A stretch of 64,000 nt of DNA from Lolium rigidum (GCF_022539505.1 NC_061508.1:60831754-60895753); one strand, 5' to 3'; shown: positions 21,893-36,340, numbered from the stretch's first letter. The notes: generated from the sequence alone by a model not told the origin. Translations and numbers: made by a program.

Positions 21893-24800
21893 TGTGGTGA
21901 CCCGGCATACCACTGCATGGTGTAGTATGCAAGTCTGATATAACACCAATGAAACACCGTTCCACTAGTATTATATCGCTCAGAGTGGTACAACAGAAAC
22001 ATATGCGGGTCCAAGGCATGTCTATAGAATTACAACACGTACTCTTTACAAAAGATCATCACAGACCTCCTACTTTACAATGAGGTAAAACTGCAAATAA
22101 ACTCCAGAAGAACGACTCGTGGTCTAATCCTAACACGAACTCTACTTGTAGAGTATTTAATTAGCTACAGAGGCTATGAATAGATTCTAGCTAAATAGGA
22201 GCTAAGTTCAGGAAGCTAGTTCCTTTCTATTGCTAATCTAGGTTTCTCCTTGTTGGATGTGGTATCTGACTCCTCTGATAGGGTCCTGTCTCTTGAAGTA
22301 GTTGTTGACTCCTCGGCCTTCGAGTTGCACTGTAGATCCTCCTTCGATGCCTCCATATCTAAGCAGGGGATTTAAGAGTGGGATGAGTACGAGCGTACTC
22401 AACAAGTTCATTATAGGAAAGAGGTGTTTAATGCACTAGCTACAGCATTAGACCGTAAAGTCTAATACCAATGCAGGTTTTCATAACCATTTCTTCAAAA
22501 GGTTGCTTTTATTCAGAAGAACTATGTCCGTCAGCCTTCACCGGTTTACTATAACTTCATGGAGCTCCTTTCCGGCAGCGTTCGCAGTTCCATATCCCGG
22601 AATAGGGAGTGACAGGTCACGGTTCTTTACACTCTGCAGAGGTGTGTTGCTTTACCCATAAGAGATCTTAACCTTGGTGCCAACCGAGTTGCAGGCTCGT
22701 CAACACTTCCTTTGGTGTGAGGCCCGGTATAAGGTCTAGCCAATCATGTTCCTCCGCTACCTCGAACACCCACCCTTTGTTGCATGCCCCGACCCTGGGT
22801 CCTCGCCGGTCCCATTATTCCCATAGATTTCGGGGTGGACCCCGACCACGACGACGAGTCTGGGATCGAACCAAACTCCTTCGCCGGTAGCTGCAACCCA
22901 TCATAGACCGCAATACCGTGGGGACTTAAGGCTTCCCCAGCCTACCGCTTGTTCTTCGAGCGACAAGTGTCTACGGACTATGCCGTGGGAACTTAAGGCT
23001 TCCCCAGCCTACCGCTTGCCCTGACAGATACAAGTGTCTACGGTAAAGCGCATCCGTTGATGAACGAGAGGTGGAAACACTTTTGACTACTCCGTCCCAC
23101 TCCGGATCTTATGGTTAACACGGGTATTACGGCACAAGAATCACTGGACGACATTTGTTGTTAATCCTAGATGGATATTAACCCTTGCAATGGAACCTCC
23201 ACCATATCAACACAATCCATGGTTCCATTACCCACCACATAGTCATATTCATAGTTATGAAAGTAGTGGTTTTGGTTTTTATGCAATAGTGATAATCATA
23301 TTACTTTGCAAGTAATTTGATAAAGATACTCAAATGACATGAGCAAGCGATGAACTTTCCTTTCTTGACTGCAAGATTATGCAGTCAAGGTCTTCGATAC
23401 GCAATAACTCCAAATTCTGAAATAGCAGCATCGTCCGATAAGGACGATGTTTAAAAGATTGGCAAGGATGCAATAATGCATAAGTATGAGATGCAATCGC
23501 TCTAAGCGTGACCTAACCCCGATGATTTAGGATTAGTGAATTGGAATGATTTGTTTAGGATGTGTTGCACTTTTAGGGTGATTCACAAACAAAGTTCTTA
23601 TTTAGGTGTGATTACATGGTATCATGAACAGGTCTGTGAATATATAATAACAATAAGATTAGTAGCACACAACTATAACATTTGGTATAATCTTAACATG
23701 TAATGAATAGTGGTTGGTTTTAACACTACATGGCATGGTTAATGATTGATTATTATATACTTAAAAAGAATAACTTTTGAAGAACATATTCTTCAATAAA
23801 GGACAAGTATGATAATTAGGTTGGTGGTTCTATGGTTGACTATGGTTTCATGTAATTGTTGGAGTAAGTATTAGATGGATCCCCAACAATGTTGGATTCA
23901 TCAACACCTAGGGCTTGTAAATTTGAGTTAAGCCTAGGCATCCTAAGCAAGTATTTATACATGGTTGCTATCAAGGTTAATTCATCTCGATCGGTGATTG
24001 CTGGCTAGGGTTTATAGGTTCTTATAAGCAGGGTTGGTGATGCTTCTTTAATTACTTCAAAAGAATAACTTTTGAAGAACATACTTCTTAAGTAATAAGA
24101 AGTATCTCAATTGGAGTTGAGGTGGTCTAGGTTTTACTGTTGGTTTTATTAGGTAAGGAATAATTGGCTCCTAAATAGGATGGTTGATAAGTATCCAACA
24201 CTAGTAGGGTTTAGTGGAATATGGTTATGTAATGTTCAAGATTTGGCATAGTTGCTCATGAGGTTCATCACATTGATGTGACGCTAAATAGGAATGAATA
24301 GGAATGATGGTTTTGGGTAATAGGGTCTAGGGTTTTCACTTGGTTGACCCTACTTGATTAGTTGTGTCTGATGAGGATGAACACATGGGATACTAATTAG
24401 TAGTGATAGGGTTCTACATTTTATGTGGACATAGATATGTCTTTAGTTGCTAATTATGGCTCTATGGTAATGGAGTAACATGATCACATGTTCTAACCTA
24501 GGGTTTAGGTTAGAATTAAATTAAGATTCACATGTAATCATGGATCTAGGGTGTGATGCATAATTGAATTAGGGTCTTAAAGTTCCACATAAAATTATGA
24601 GGTTGTGTTCTTTATTCAATATGGAACTAGGGTTTCCTAATTACTTTATAGGTCTATGATTAATAACTTCATTATCAAGTTGAAGTTATTAACAATGTTG
24701 AAATAAAATTTAGTTTTGGATTTGACATTTATTATTATTTTTAAACAATTAATAATTAGGGTAATTACTAATTAGGGTTTAAATTCTAATATTAAGGATT

Positions 24801-27800
24801 AAATAAGTTATAATTAAAGAAAATTAGTGTTAATGTTTTCTTTATTTACCTTACTGGTTTTTATTTATTTTAGATAGTTTTCCTAATTATTGAAGTTTAA
24901 TTGAATTTAGAATTAATATAAAAGGCTTAAATAACAAGGATTAAATAGTTGAATTTTTATTAAAAATAAAAATTCATTTTATATTTTTATTGCATAGGGT
25001 TTTCTTTTCTAAGAATTTTAATATCTCATTTACATTTTTCTGACTTAAATTGGATTTTCTAAATTTATTTGAAGTTGCAGGTGTTATTGTATTTTGAAAT
25101 AAATGAAAAGAAGTGCTAAATACACACTGCTGTTTCTACCCGTGGTCACTGACCAGTGGGCCTATGTCCACGTCAGCCGCCACGGTGTCATTGACCAATG
25201 TCAAAATTGAAACTCTGGCAGGTGAGTTCACTGCCGGCGAGGATTGACGACGGCGTTGAGGCTACGGGCGATTTACGGGCGCGCGGTGATGCTCTAGCTG
25301 TTCTACGCGTCACGGGAAGTCTAACGGTGGTAGCGCCGCCTGATTTTGGTCGCCGACGCTTGCCCGACGGCAAGTCCGAGCGGCGGAGCGCGCAGGTCTA
25401 CGGCGACGACATGATCCGAGAGCTAGGGAGAGAATGGAGTGGGCCACGAGATGCGGGAGCTCACCGGGAACTTGTAGGAGTGCTCGAGGCGAGGCGGAGG
25501 TGGCCGGACGGCGACGATTTCGTCCATGGCCGCGGCGGCGGTGGTCGGAAGAAATGGCTAAATTCGTCATATCCGGGGCTTCCTAGCTTGCACGCGTCGA
25601 TGAGGTGAACGAGGAGAAGATGGCGGTGACGGGAGCATCCACGGCGAGGCTTGGGACTGCCTCAGTCGCCGGCGAGGATGAACGGCCGGGCGAGCTAGGG
25701 TTTCGAAATTGGGGAGGAATGGGCAGAGAAGAGGAAAATGGAGGGCTCCCGCGCGCTTTATAGCTTCTAGGCCGTGCGCTGGCGGTCAATATCGTCGGCG
25801 ACGACCACGGGACGTGGCCTTCACAGCGCCGTGGCGCTCTCCTGGACATCGACGCGTGGCGAAGACGAAGGTGGCGACCTCGTCTTCGGTCTTATCCAAC
25901 GAAGGGGTATTTGGGCTGGGTCTGTGATGGTCTGGGCCGAGTGTTGGGCTGCTGCTGGACTCTTGTGTTGGGCTCGGCAGCTGGGCTGCTGCGGCCAGGT
26001 AAGCTCTTTTCCCTCTCTTTCTTTTATCTATTTCCTTTTTCTGTTTTATAATTCTGTTTAGAATTCAAATTTGAATTCTTTTCTATTTTGCAGGTCTTAC
26101 TTATTTGAAACATATAAGGATTAGTTCAAGATACTGCAAGGTCTTGAGTGGTGTATTTGCAAATTTAATGTGGCACCATAACATTGGTTTACTTATTATT
26201 ATTGGTATTTGAATTTCAATACCCCTATGTACATGAATTTGAATATTATCTTTGGGAATATTCAAATTGTTTTCCAATTGGTAGTTTTCTTACTTAGTAA
26301 TATTTCTTGTTTTATTTGGTATTGCTTTGCAAGAAATAAGTTGCCAAGTAAGGTTTGTTTATGGAATTCTATTAAGTAAGTGACTAAATGGCATGATTTC
26401 ATGTGCTAAAATATCTCTAAGGATTTGATCTCTCATTTGAGATTGTTGGTCACTTACACATGAATTTATGTGAGCTCTTGCTTGTTAAGGTCTTGTGAGG
26501 TTTATCTTAATTTCTATTTCAAGTTTAATACTTGTACTATTATTTTAATAACACCTTGAAATACTTAGAGTAGGTATTACTCTCATCAGGGTTTGGTTTT
26601 GATTCTAATGATAAGTGGTTGATTACCACTTATGGGTTTGAATTATTAAATATAGCACAAGGTTAATCTTTGGTTAATAATTGAAACCAAAGATATAGTT
26701 TGTGAGCAATTTCTAAGGTTCTAATGAGATTCACCTAATGGCAATTGGTTTGAATCTCATCTATGGCCTGGTTTGTTTTATGATCACCATAGTGATACAT
26801 AAACTAAGGTTGAGATTTAATTATAGGTTGTAGAGATGAGGTGACACCATATTGTATCTGCTAGGGTTCAATCTTCCCTAACCATGGCAATATGGTTACT
26901 TGCTTCATATTTTATGTGCTTCCCTAATTACTAAGGATTTGAGAATTGGTTTTTATCTTCTACCAATTAGCTTCTCTTAGTATCCTTAATTAATCATTAA
27001 AGTAACTATAATAGTTATAGTTTTTTTTTATAGTTAACTTTGGTCATATGGATATATGGTTTCTCACCATATGAAGTATAGTGTTTAACTCTAAGGTTTC
27101 CTTAGGTTCATTAATTGATGAATGAATGAGAAAATAGATGTGGTAAGATTCTACTTATTATCACCAATTGATTTACAATTATAGGTTGGGATATAAGCCT
27201 AGGGTTGCTTATTAGTTACCTCCCTATAATTTCATGTGGTGAATGATATCTACTTATCTTATTAGGTTTTAACTTATCCTCACATACCTCAAGAGCATGA
27301 TTATGGATTAGGCATGATCAACTTTTTCTTAATATCTCTACCTCAAGTTCTTAGGGTTTATGATCATCACTCAATTTATAATGATCAAGGTTTGGCTTCC
27401 TAAGGTACTTCTCATTAACTAGGTTTCTCACTTCCATGATCAAGCATTGTCTTGTTCAACTAGGGTATAGTACTTCTAATATTTGTTTAAGTAGCTAAGC
27501 TAAAGATTCAATTGTCTAACTTAATTGAATTAGTTTCCTCCTTACTTTATCAATTCATGGATATCATCTTATTCCATGTGATATTAGGTTATCTCACCAC
27601 TCCAAGGGAAATGGTTTACAACCTAATACTTAAGTTCATTGGTTGTCCTTTATTCTTAAATAGGTAATTCTAAGATTGGTATGAATGGTCTCACTCATTT
27701 GGGAAGGGCTTTAATTCTAACCTGAGGTTAGGCTTTATAGAGATTGATGTGATCATCAATGTCTTTGTTAAATATAAATGGTTTATCTCTCTAGGAATTG

Positions 27801-28460
27801 TCTTGGATAATATCCTAGGGTTTCTCTTGAAGATAATGTTTTGAATACTTGGATGCATATCCAAGGTTTAGCTTAAGGTTTGTTATTGCTTCTCTAATAA
27901 TTATAGTACATCTCTCACCTCTCTAGGTTTGATGTATAACTATTTGGAATAGAGAAGAATGTGTATTTCTAGAGTTGATCTCCTTGTCATGTTTCCCAGA
28001 ATGAAGTAAAAGAAATACCATGAGGTTCATGGTAGGATCATGGATTAGTTTAAAACATGGAGAAGATAAGGGAAGAATGGTTTCTCCATTTTATTCTTAC
28101 TTGGTTTGTAATTGAACAGATGTTCATATGTTATGACAAGGATTACCAGCTTATAATCTTTTATAAGATCAAGCAATTGATCATTGAGTAAAGTGTTGTT
28201 GTGTTAATTATTAGTTCCATTTGATCTAACCCCTTAGATCAAATTCATCTCTACCCAAAACAAGGTTTCAGCAAGGTCACATTGAGGTTTATAACGCTTG
28301 ACTTGATGAGCTACTTCAATTCCACCAAGGTCAAGTGAAACTTCGATATCGTGGACTGTTTTACTTTAAAGCGCGAAAATTCCCAGGATTTTCTATGCAT
28401 GAATGCAATGCACACATCTGTTTCCTCTATTTTTGTAACCCCATTACCTGGGATATTACA
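21893..28460 (-). repeat. 3' LTR of the LARD-like element (6568 bp)
   Basis: It is AT-rich except for a GC-rich island at about 25130-25990. It aligns end to end with 31372-43033 apart from the Mutator-like insertion. Single differences cluster at CG, CAG and CTG sites. Confidence 0.92.
25130..25990 (-). promoter_or_regulatory. GC-rich promoter-and-leader island in the LARD LTR
   Basis: The minus strand reads CTATAAAG at 25756-25763, followed by a leader with AAACCCTAGCTCGCCCGGCC, a phrase typical of plant 5' untranslated regions. GC-rich sequence then runs to about 25200. This would be the LTR promoter and start of R, leaving about 2.7 kb of U3 upstream. The second copy is at 39705-40565 (TATA at 40328-40335). 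Open frames in it are not conserved between the copies, so I do not call a protein. Confidence 0.5.
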
Positions 28461-31371
28461 GTCTCTACCCCTTAAACTAAACTTCGTCCTCGAAGTTTGA
28501 ACTCTCTCACGTTTCAGAGTGTGGATCTGACTTGTGCAGACTACGACTTTTCTCAAACTCCGTATTGTTCTTACTGGATATAATTGAATACATCCCTTAT
28601 CCAGATTCTTCCTGGAATCCATTAGTATCTGTCTCTGAACATTAGTTCTTACTCCAGTTCTATGATTTTCTTCCTGGAATCTAATAATACCTGTCTCTGA
28701 ACCATGGCTTCTAACTTTAATTATTTGATTTCTTTCAATATCATAATCTTATTTCCTTTCTCATTGAAGATTCAAGGATTGGGACTTCTTCTGTTGTTGC
28801 TAGTCTTAACTGAAGACTAATTTGATAACCTACTCCTAATTGGTAAATAGGTCTTTGTTTTCCCTTACTACCAAACTGCAATAATGGTACTTGTAACGTA
28901 CTTACCATGGAAATGGTCGTGATGGTTTATTCCTCTAAGAATGGATTAGACTCATTTAGTCCATCCAATCATGGTTTATAATTGATACCTATAACTCTTT
29001 AGATTCATTTAGGTTCCATGAAAGGAATCATTCTACTAGTCTTTGATTTTGGTATAGTCAATTTCCTTCGGTCTTTGGTCTTCTTGAGCTGTATTTGGTC
29101 TATGGTATTTTCTTCGTTCAACTTCTTTATGCTTAAATTACTTGAGCTTTCGTACTTCTGAGTAAATACTACTCACTTTCTCAAGTTATAGTCCACTTCT
29201 TACTTCCTCGAGGTATGAACCTCGGCTTCTGGTCTGACTTCCTTCTGAAAGTATTGTTCATCAATCTTATGAAAATAAGATCGAACTTCCTCTCAGTTCA
29301 GACCTTCTTCTTTTATTATGCTCAAAGTATTGAGTTATTGTACATCGAACTCAATCTTTACTCTACCCCTTATAGTTTTCTTATGGTCTTCAACTCCTTT
29401 TCTTCCAACTATTGGACTTATAATTAGAATATTGGTATAGGTCTTGTTTATAATTTATATTCCTCTAAGGTTTTGCGAAGAAACTTTGTGGTGTATCCAC
29501 TCAATGGTGGACAACCAATGTGAATCCTTTGACTAAATGATTATAGATCTAGCTATTTAGCTGACAAGATTTTTATTTGTTCACAAACTTTTGTTACAAC
29601 TAATTAAATCGTGGACTATTTGTAATACCAACTGATACCAGCTGTGGTTATCATACCAACTGTGGCTATTTGATATCTAAAAATGGATTCTATTATAGGT
29701 TCTGATTAACTGGACGAGACATCTTCTACTCCATCTCGCAGTATTGATCTTATACCAATCGTGGTCTTTTGATATCAACTATGATCTTCTTATATCTGCT
29801 ATGGTTTCATAGGTTATCTTCCTTCCTTCAAGGTTTATTTTGCAGAAAAACCACTAGCTGACACTATGAATATAGTATCCTAAGTGATTTCCCATGCATT
29901 CCCTCTTCTATATTAACTATGGATCTGCGTGAGCTTCACCATAATCATCATATTTCTCACCTTCATGCTTCTTCCGCACTAAAGTACTCCTCTGTTGAGG
30001 TAAAGCATGAGCTTTGATTGGTACTTCCTTCTGAATATTGTGGTTGCTTCCCACAACTTTGTTTCCTTTATCTGTGAACCTTCATCTGGTCTTCAGAATA
30101 TTCCGAATTCGTCACTTCCTCACACGAATACCATTACCCTCTAGATCTATAGCATCAAGTAAGGACTTGATATTGCAACATGCATTTGCATATCGAAGTC
30201 AAACTTCATGTATGGATCTAATCAAACAATGAAAATCCAATAAAATCCAAGAAGATTCAGCTTTGTGCATATAATACACACCATCATAAGCCTGAATATA
30301 CTAGTTGAGTAAGACATCTCTAAACATCAGACTGAGATGTGTAGTATATAACACCACGTAAGATAGGTTTATATCGTGATACTTAGCACGAGTATATGGG
30401 ATTCTACTGTTTGTCTCAACATATACCTTAATTGCACAATTGCAATGAGATAAACTTGAAACAAAGTGGTCTAGGATAGTTGTGGTTAACCTAATTTTCT
30501 TTGGAAGTACTAACTTAGCTTCCATTTTGTTGAGGACTATTTCAATGATATGTCTGGTTCTAACATCACTATTCTAGACACATAACTATTGGAATATAGC
30601 TCCTATACTTCCAAGTTATTGTATCGTAAGGCTATGGACCTAATGTTCTTGACACAGTTCCCATGGTTTTTGGAACATAATTCTTACACTATTGTTTAGC
30701 ACTTGGCTTCTTATTGTACTCCTCCAAAATACTTATAATGTTCTATTCCATCACATAATGATTCTCAGGTGAATCATATATGATTAACAACTCTACCATG
30801 TAAGTAATCATATTTTATTCATATCTCTCTTCCTTATCTCCCATGATTGACTCATCATGGTCTATACTACCTCATATGACTCATAGTTATCACTTACTAT
30901 CAATTGTTTCACATGTCTAGATAGTTTTACTTACTCATTACTTAACTTGGTCTACATCTTCTATTAGGATATCTTAATTATCTTCATCAATTGATTTACT
31001 CCTATTACATGTCTGAATAATTCTTACTTAATCATAACTTGTGTTGGTACACATCTTCCAATAGGATATCTTCCTTATGGTTGTATCCTCTCTTTGGACT
31101 ACCATGTATTGTATACCAACTGTGATCTACCCATCTATTGTTTAGGACTTAATTGTGTGCTATATGTTTGGGATTAGCTAACTAACTTAGGAAAGATAGG
31201 GAAGAAATGTTGACTTAAGTGTGTCAGGATTATTCTCAAGTGAATATCCATCTCAAGTCATATGCAGTATTTGGTTTACCTAGGACAACTTCCTATAGAC
31301 ACTACCCATCCTATAGGTCTCCTTTGAAGGGTTTTAATCCTAGGGTCAAAGCATTTGCTCTGATACCAAGC
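28461..31371 (-). other. Non-coding interior of the LARD-like element
   Basis: About 2.9 kb of AT-rich sequence with no frame above about 115 codons and no gag or pol motif on either strand. A purine-rich minus-strand tract (GGGGTAGAGAC) abuts the left LTR. Phrases like ATACCAACTGTGG recur (29622-29790, 31110) and echo the primer-site/LTR junction. It may act as a packaging or dimerisation region, which is inference only. Confidence 0.6.
31357..31368 (-). other. Primer binding site (initiator tRNA-Met type) of the LARD-like element
   Basis: The minus strand reads TGGTATCAGAGC, the canonical plant initiator-Met primer site, 3 bases from the right LTR (31372). It fixes the minus orientation. 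Confidence 0.9.
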
Positions 31372-34300
31372 TGTGGTGACCCGGCATACCACTCGCATGG
31401 TGTAGTATGCAAGTCTGATATAACACCAATGAAACACCGTTCCACTAGTATTATATCGCTCGAGTGGTACAACGAAACATATGCGGGTCCAAGGCATGTC
31501 TATAGAATTACAACACAGACTCTTTACAAAAGATCATCACAGCCTCCTACTTTACAATGAGGTAAAACTGCAAATAAACTCCAGAAGAACGACTCGTGGT
31601 CTAATCCTAACACGAACTCTACTTGTAGAGTATTTAATTAGCTACGAGAGGCTATGAATAGATTCTAGCTAAATAGGAGCTAAGTTTAGGAAGCTAGTTC
31701 CTTTCTATTGCTAATCTAGGTTTCTCCTTGTTGGATGTGGTATCCGACTCCTACGATAGGGTCCTGTCTCTTGAAGTAGTTGTTGACTCCTCGGCCTTCG
31801 AGTTGCACTCGTAGATCCTCCTTCGATGCCTCCATATCTAAGCAGGGGATTTAAGAGTGGGATGAGTACGAGCGTACTCAACAAGTTCATTATAGGAAAG
31901 AGGTGTTTAATGCACTAGCTACAGCATTAGACCAGAAAGTCTAATACCAATGCAGGTTTTCATAACCATTTCTTCAAAAGGTTGCTTTTATTCAGAAGAA
32001 CTATGTCCGTCAGCCTTCACCGGTTTACTAGAACTCCATGGAGCTCCTTTCCGGCCGCGTTCGCAGTTCCATATCCCGGAACAGGGAGTGACAGGTCACG
32101 GTTCTTTACACTATGCAGAGGTGTGTTGCTTTACCCATAAGAGATCTTAACCTTGGTGCCAACCGAATTGCAGGCTCGTCCACACTTCCTTTGGTGTGAG
32201 GCCCGGTATAAGGTCTAGCCAATCATGTTCCTCCGCTACCTCGAACACCCACCCTTTGTTGCATGCCCCGACCACGGGTCCTCGCCGGTCCCATTATTCC
32301 CATAGATTTCGGGGTGGACCCCGACCACGACGACGATGCAGGATCGAACCAAACTCCTTCGCCGGTAGCTGCAACCCATCATAGACCGCAATACCGTGGG
32401 GACTTAAGGCTTCCCCAGCCTACCGCTTGTTCTTCGAGCGACAAGTGTCTACGGACTATGCCGTGGGGACTTAAGGCTTCCCCAGCCTACCGCTTGCCCT
32501 GACAGATACAAGTGTCTACGGTAAAGCGCATCTTGATGAACGAGAGGTGGAAACACTTTTGACTACTCCGTCCCACTCCGGATCTTATGGTTAACACGGG
32601 TATTACGGCACAAGAATCACTGGACGACATTTGTTGTTAATCCTAGATGGATATTAACCCTTGCAATGGAACCTCCACCATATCAACACAATCCATGGTT
32701 CCATTGCCCACCACATAGTCATATTCATAGTTATGAAAGTAGTGGTTTTGGTTTTTATGCAATAGTGATAATCATAGTACTTTGCAAGTAATTTGATAAA
32801 GATACTCAAATGACATGAGCAAGCGATGAACTTGCCTTTCTTGACTGCAAGATTATGCAGTCAAGGTCTTCGATACGCAATAACTCCAAATTCTGAAATA
32901 GCAGCATCGTCCGATAAGGACGATGTTTAAAAGATTGGCAAGGATGCAATAATGCATAAGTATGAGATGCAATCGCTCTAAGCGTGACCTAACCCCGATG
33001 ATTTAGGATTAGTGAATTGGAATGATTTGTTTAGGATGTGTTGCACTTTTAGGGTGATTCACAAAAAAAGTTCTTATTCAGGTGTGATTACATGGTATCA
33101 TGAACAGGTGCTGCAATATATAATAACAATAAGATTAGTAGCACAAAACTATAACATTTGGTATAATCTTAACATGTAATGAATAGTGGTTGGTTTTAAC
33201 ACTACATGGCATGGTTAATGATTGATTATTATATACTTCAAAAGAATAACTTTTGAAGAACATATTCTTCAATAAAGGACAAGTATGATAATTAGGTTGG
33301 GGGTTCTATGGTTGACTATGGTTTCATGTAATTGTTGGAGTAAGTATTAGATGGATCCCCAACAATGTTGGATTCATCAACACCTAGGGCTTGTAAATTT
33401 GAGTTAAGCCTAGGCATCCTAAGCAAGTATTTATACATGGTTGCTATCAAGGTTAATTCATCTGACTGGTGATTGCTGGCTAGGGTTTATAGGTTCTTAT
33501 AAGCAGGGTTGGTGATGCTTCTTTAATTACTTCAAAAGAATAACTTTTGAAGAACATACTTCTTAAGTAATAAGAAGTATCTCAATTGGAGTTGAGGTGG
33601 TCTAGGTTTTACTGTTGGTTTTATTAGGTAAGGAATAATTGGCTCCTAAATAGGATGGTTGATAAGTATCCAACACTAGTAGGGTTTAGTGGAATATGGT
33701 TATGTAATGTTCAAGATTTGGCATAGTTGCTCCTGAGGTTCATCACATTGATGTGACGCTAAATAGGAATGAATAGGAATGATGGTTTTGGGTAATAGGG
33801 TCTAGGGTTTTCACTTGGTTGACCCTACTTGATTAGTTGTGTCTGATGAGGATGAACACATGGGATACTAATTAGTAGTGATAGGGTTCTACATTTTATG
33901 TGGACATAGATATGTCTTTAGTTGCTAATTATGGCTCTATGGTAATGGAGTAACATGATCACATGTTCTAACCTAGGGTTTAGGTTAGAATTAAATTAAG
34001 ATTCACATGTAATCATGGATCTAGGGTGTGATGCATAATTGAATTAGGGTCTTAAAGTTCCACATAAAATTATGAGGTTGTGTTCTTTATTCAATATGGA
34101 ACTAGGGTTTCCTAATTACTTTATAGGTCTATGATTAATAACTTCATTATCAAGTTGAAGTTATTAACAATGTTGAAATAAAATTTAGTTTTGGATTTGA
34201 CATTTATTATTATTTTTAAACAATTAATAATTAGGGTAATTACTAATTAGGGTTTAAATTCTAGGGATTTCTATTTTCGTGCCCTCGGGTCCTTAGTTGT

Positions 34301-35675
34301 GCTCAGTTTTCCCCAGCTCCTTAGTTTTTCCTCAGTTTTACCCAAGCGTTTGTCTGAAACCATCACACGTGATGTAACGGCCGGTTGCCCGACGGTTGAC
34401 CATCCATCTTTGTTTGACCGTAAGCATCGCTGTATCCCTGACCAAAACGCGAACGAGTGGGGCTTCGGTATATCAAATGACAAGTGGGGCCATGACGCTG
34501 ATACAAGGGGCAATACACGGGTAGGATTAGATTTTTAAATGGAGCTCTACAGCGATGGCACGGAGGAGGTGGCATGCGGGGTGCCGAGATGAGATCGACG
34601 TCCACAAAGAACTGCATGAGGCGAGACCGGACGCATTAGATAGATATGAACTAGACGCGTTTAACCATGCAAAGAAGAGAAGAAATGGTCGACGACATCG
34701 ACGACCACCTCAAAACTTTGACTGACCGTGTCGGACACGAACGCGAGCAATGTAGAGAAAACTAGTGTCTCTCCTTTCGGCGTGTATAGGTGGGTGCTAG
34801 GAGAGTGTGGTGGCGAAGGGAAAGACCTCGCGGCGGTCCGTGGCGTCCAGCATAGCGGGTCGGCGTGGCCGTGCCCACGGCGGCGTGCATGCATGATCGG
34901 CATTGGCATCGGCATGTACGTTCGGCATTGGCCTCGGCGGTATCTGCGGTGTGTCGGTGATCGAATGAGGGGACGGGATTGAGGGTGCATCCCGACGTTG
35001 ACCTAGCGGTGGCGGCGAGCATAGCCGTTCGACCATGCCGATATCGGCATCGGCATCGTTTGGAGGCTGTGGTGCTCGAATCAAGTTGGGATTTGTTTCT
35101 TGTAGGCCAAAATGAATTTGAAACAAGTTTCATGTTGAAGGTTAGGTAACGAAAGTTTGTAACTATCCCAAAATTATACTAGCGCCATGGTGAGGTTCTT
35201 TTTGATAGAGCTATACGGTTGGGCAAACTTTTTTGACACTTTTTAGATAGGGTTCCTTGTTGTTACACGTATGGCATCATGTATGGAAAATTTGGGGTCA
35301 TTTGGAGATGTTCGAAAAAATCACTTTGCTTAAGCGCATGCCGTTTCGTCTCACTTGAAACCAGCTTTTCTAACAAGGTGATTTTTTCTACCTTCTCTAA
35401 ATAACCTCAAATTTCATACAGCTGATCTTCTATACATAGATAGATAGATTGTTTCGTTTTTACATTTTTTGAACTTTTTATTTCCCTTTACAATACCCAA
35501 TTGATTTTCAGGTCAAAACCTCGAAAAACAGCATCATGTATGGCATCATTTCACCCTAAATTTTTCGAAACTTTCCCTTTTAGATATTCCTTGTTGTTAT
35601 AGGTATGCCATCATGTATGCCAAACTTGGTTAGGTCTCACTCGAAACCAGCTTTTGTAACAAATTAGGTTTTTTC

Positions 35676-36340
35676 GCGTGAAAAGTAATGGCTACAACAA
35701 ATTGTTGATGGTTTATCATTTTTTTGCGTGAAAAGTAATGGCAACAACAAATCGGTGATGGTTTATCATATTTTTTGCGTGAAAAGTAATGGCAACAACA
35801 AATTGTTGATGGTTTATCATTTTTTGCGTGAAAAGTAATGGCTACAAAAAATTGTTGATGGTTTATCATTTTTTGCGTGAAAAGTAATGGCTACAACAAG
35901 TTGTTGATGGTTTATCATTTTTTGCGTGAAAAGTAATGGCAACAACAAATCGGTGATGGTTTATCATATTTTTTGCGTGAAAAGTAATGGCAACAACAAA
36001 TTGTTGATGGTTTATCATTTTTTGCGTGAAAAGTAATGGCTACAACAAATTGTTGATGGTTTATCATTTTTTGCGTGAAAAGTAATGGCAACAACAAATC
36101 GGTGATGGTTTATCATTTTTTTTGCGTGAAAAGTAATGGCTACAACAAATTGTTGATGGTTTATCATTTTTTTGCGTGAAAAGTAATGGCTACAACAAAT
36201 TGTTGATGGTTTATCATTTTTTTGCGTGAAAAGTAATGGCAACAACAAATCGGTGATGGTTTATCATTTTTTTGCGTGAAAAGTAATGGTAACAACAAAT
36301 CGGTGATGGTTTATCATTTTTTGCGTGAAAATAACGCCTA
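35676..36340. repeat. Tandem repeat, 13 units of 49-51 bp
   Basis: Units begin GCGTGAAAAGTAATGG at 35676, 35726, 35777, 35826, 35875, 35924, 35975, 36024, 36073, 36124, 36174, 36224 and 36274, with a partial copy at 36323. Two main variants alternate irregularly: CTACAACAAATTGTTGATGG and CAACAACAAATCGGTGATGG, plus a hybrid. Each unit ends TTTATCAT and a T-tract. Minus-strand open frames here are only the repeat read through. The spacers are not unique, so it is not a CRISPR array. Confidence 0.95.

Noticed and set aside
21211..21949. Open frames running through the run of N, and likewise at 63177-63494
   Set aside because: They are artefacts of translating N. Only the part before 21716 is supported, as Tat antisense coding.
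25188..25608. 136-codon plus-strand frame in the LARD LTR (also at 39769-40179)
   Set aside because: The two LTR copies diverge by frame-changing indels inside it. The region looks like a minus-strand promoter and leader, and no family motif is present.
35630..36248. Minus-strand open frames with repeated peptide KNDKPSTICCCHYFSRKK-like units
   Set aside because: They are the 50-bp tandem repeat read through in one frame. Unit length is not a fixed multiple of three, and there is no promoter or family similarity.
35676..36340. CRISPR-like array of direct repeats
   Set aside because: The whole 50-bp unit is repeated; there are no unique spacers, and the host is a plant.
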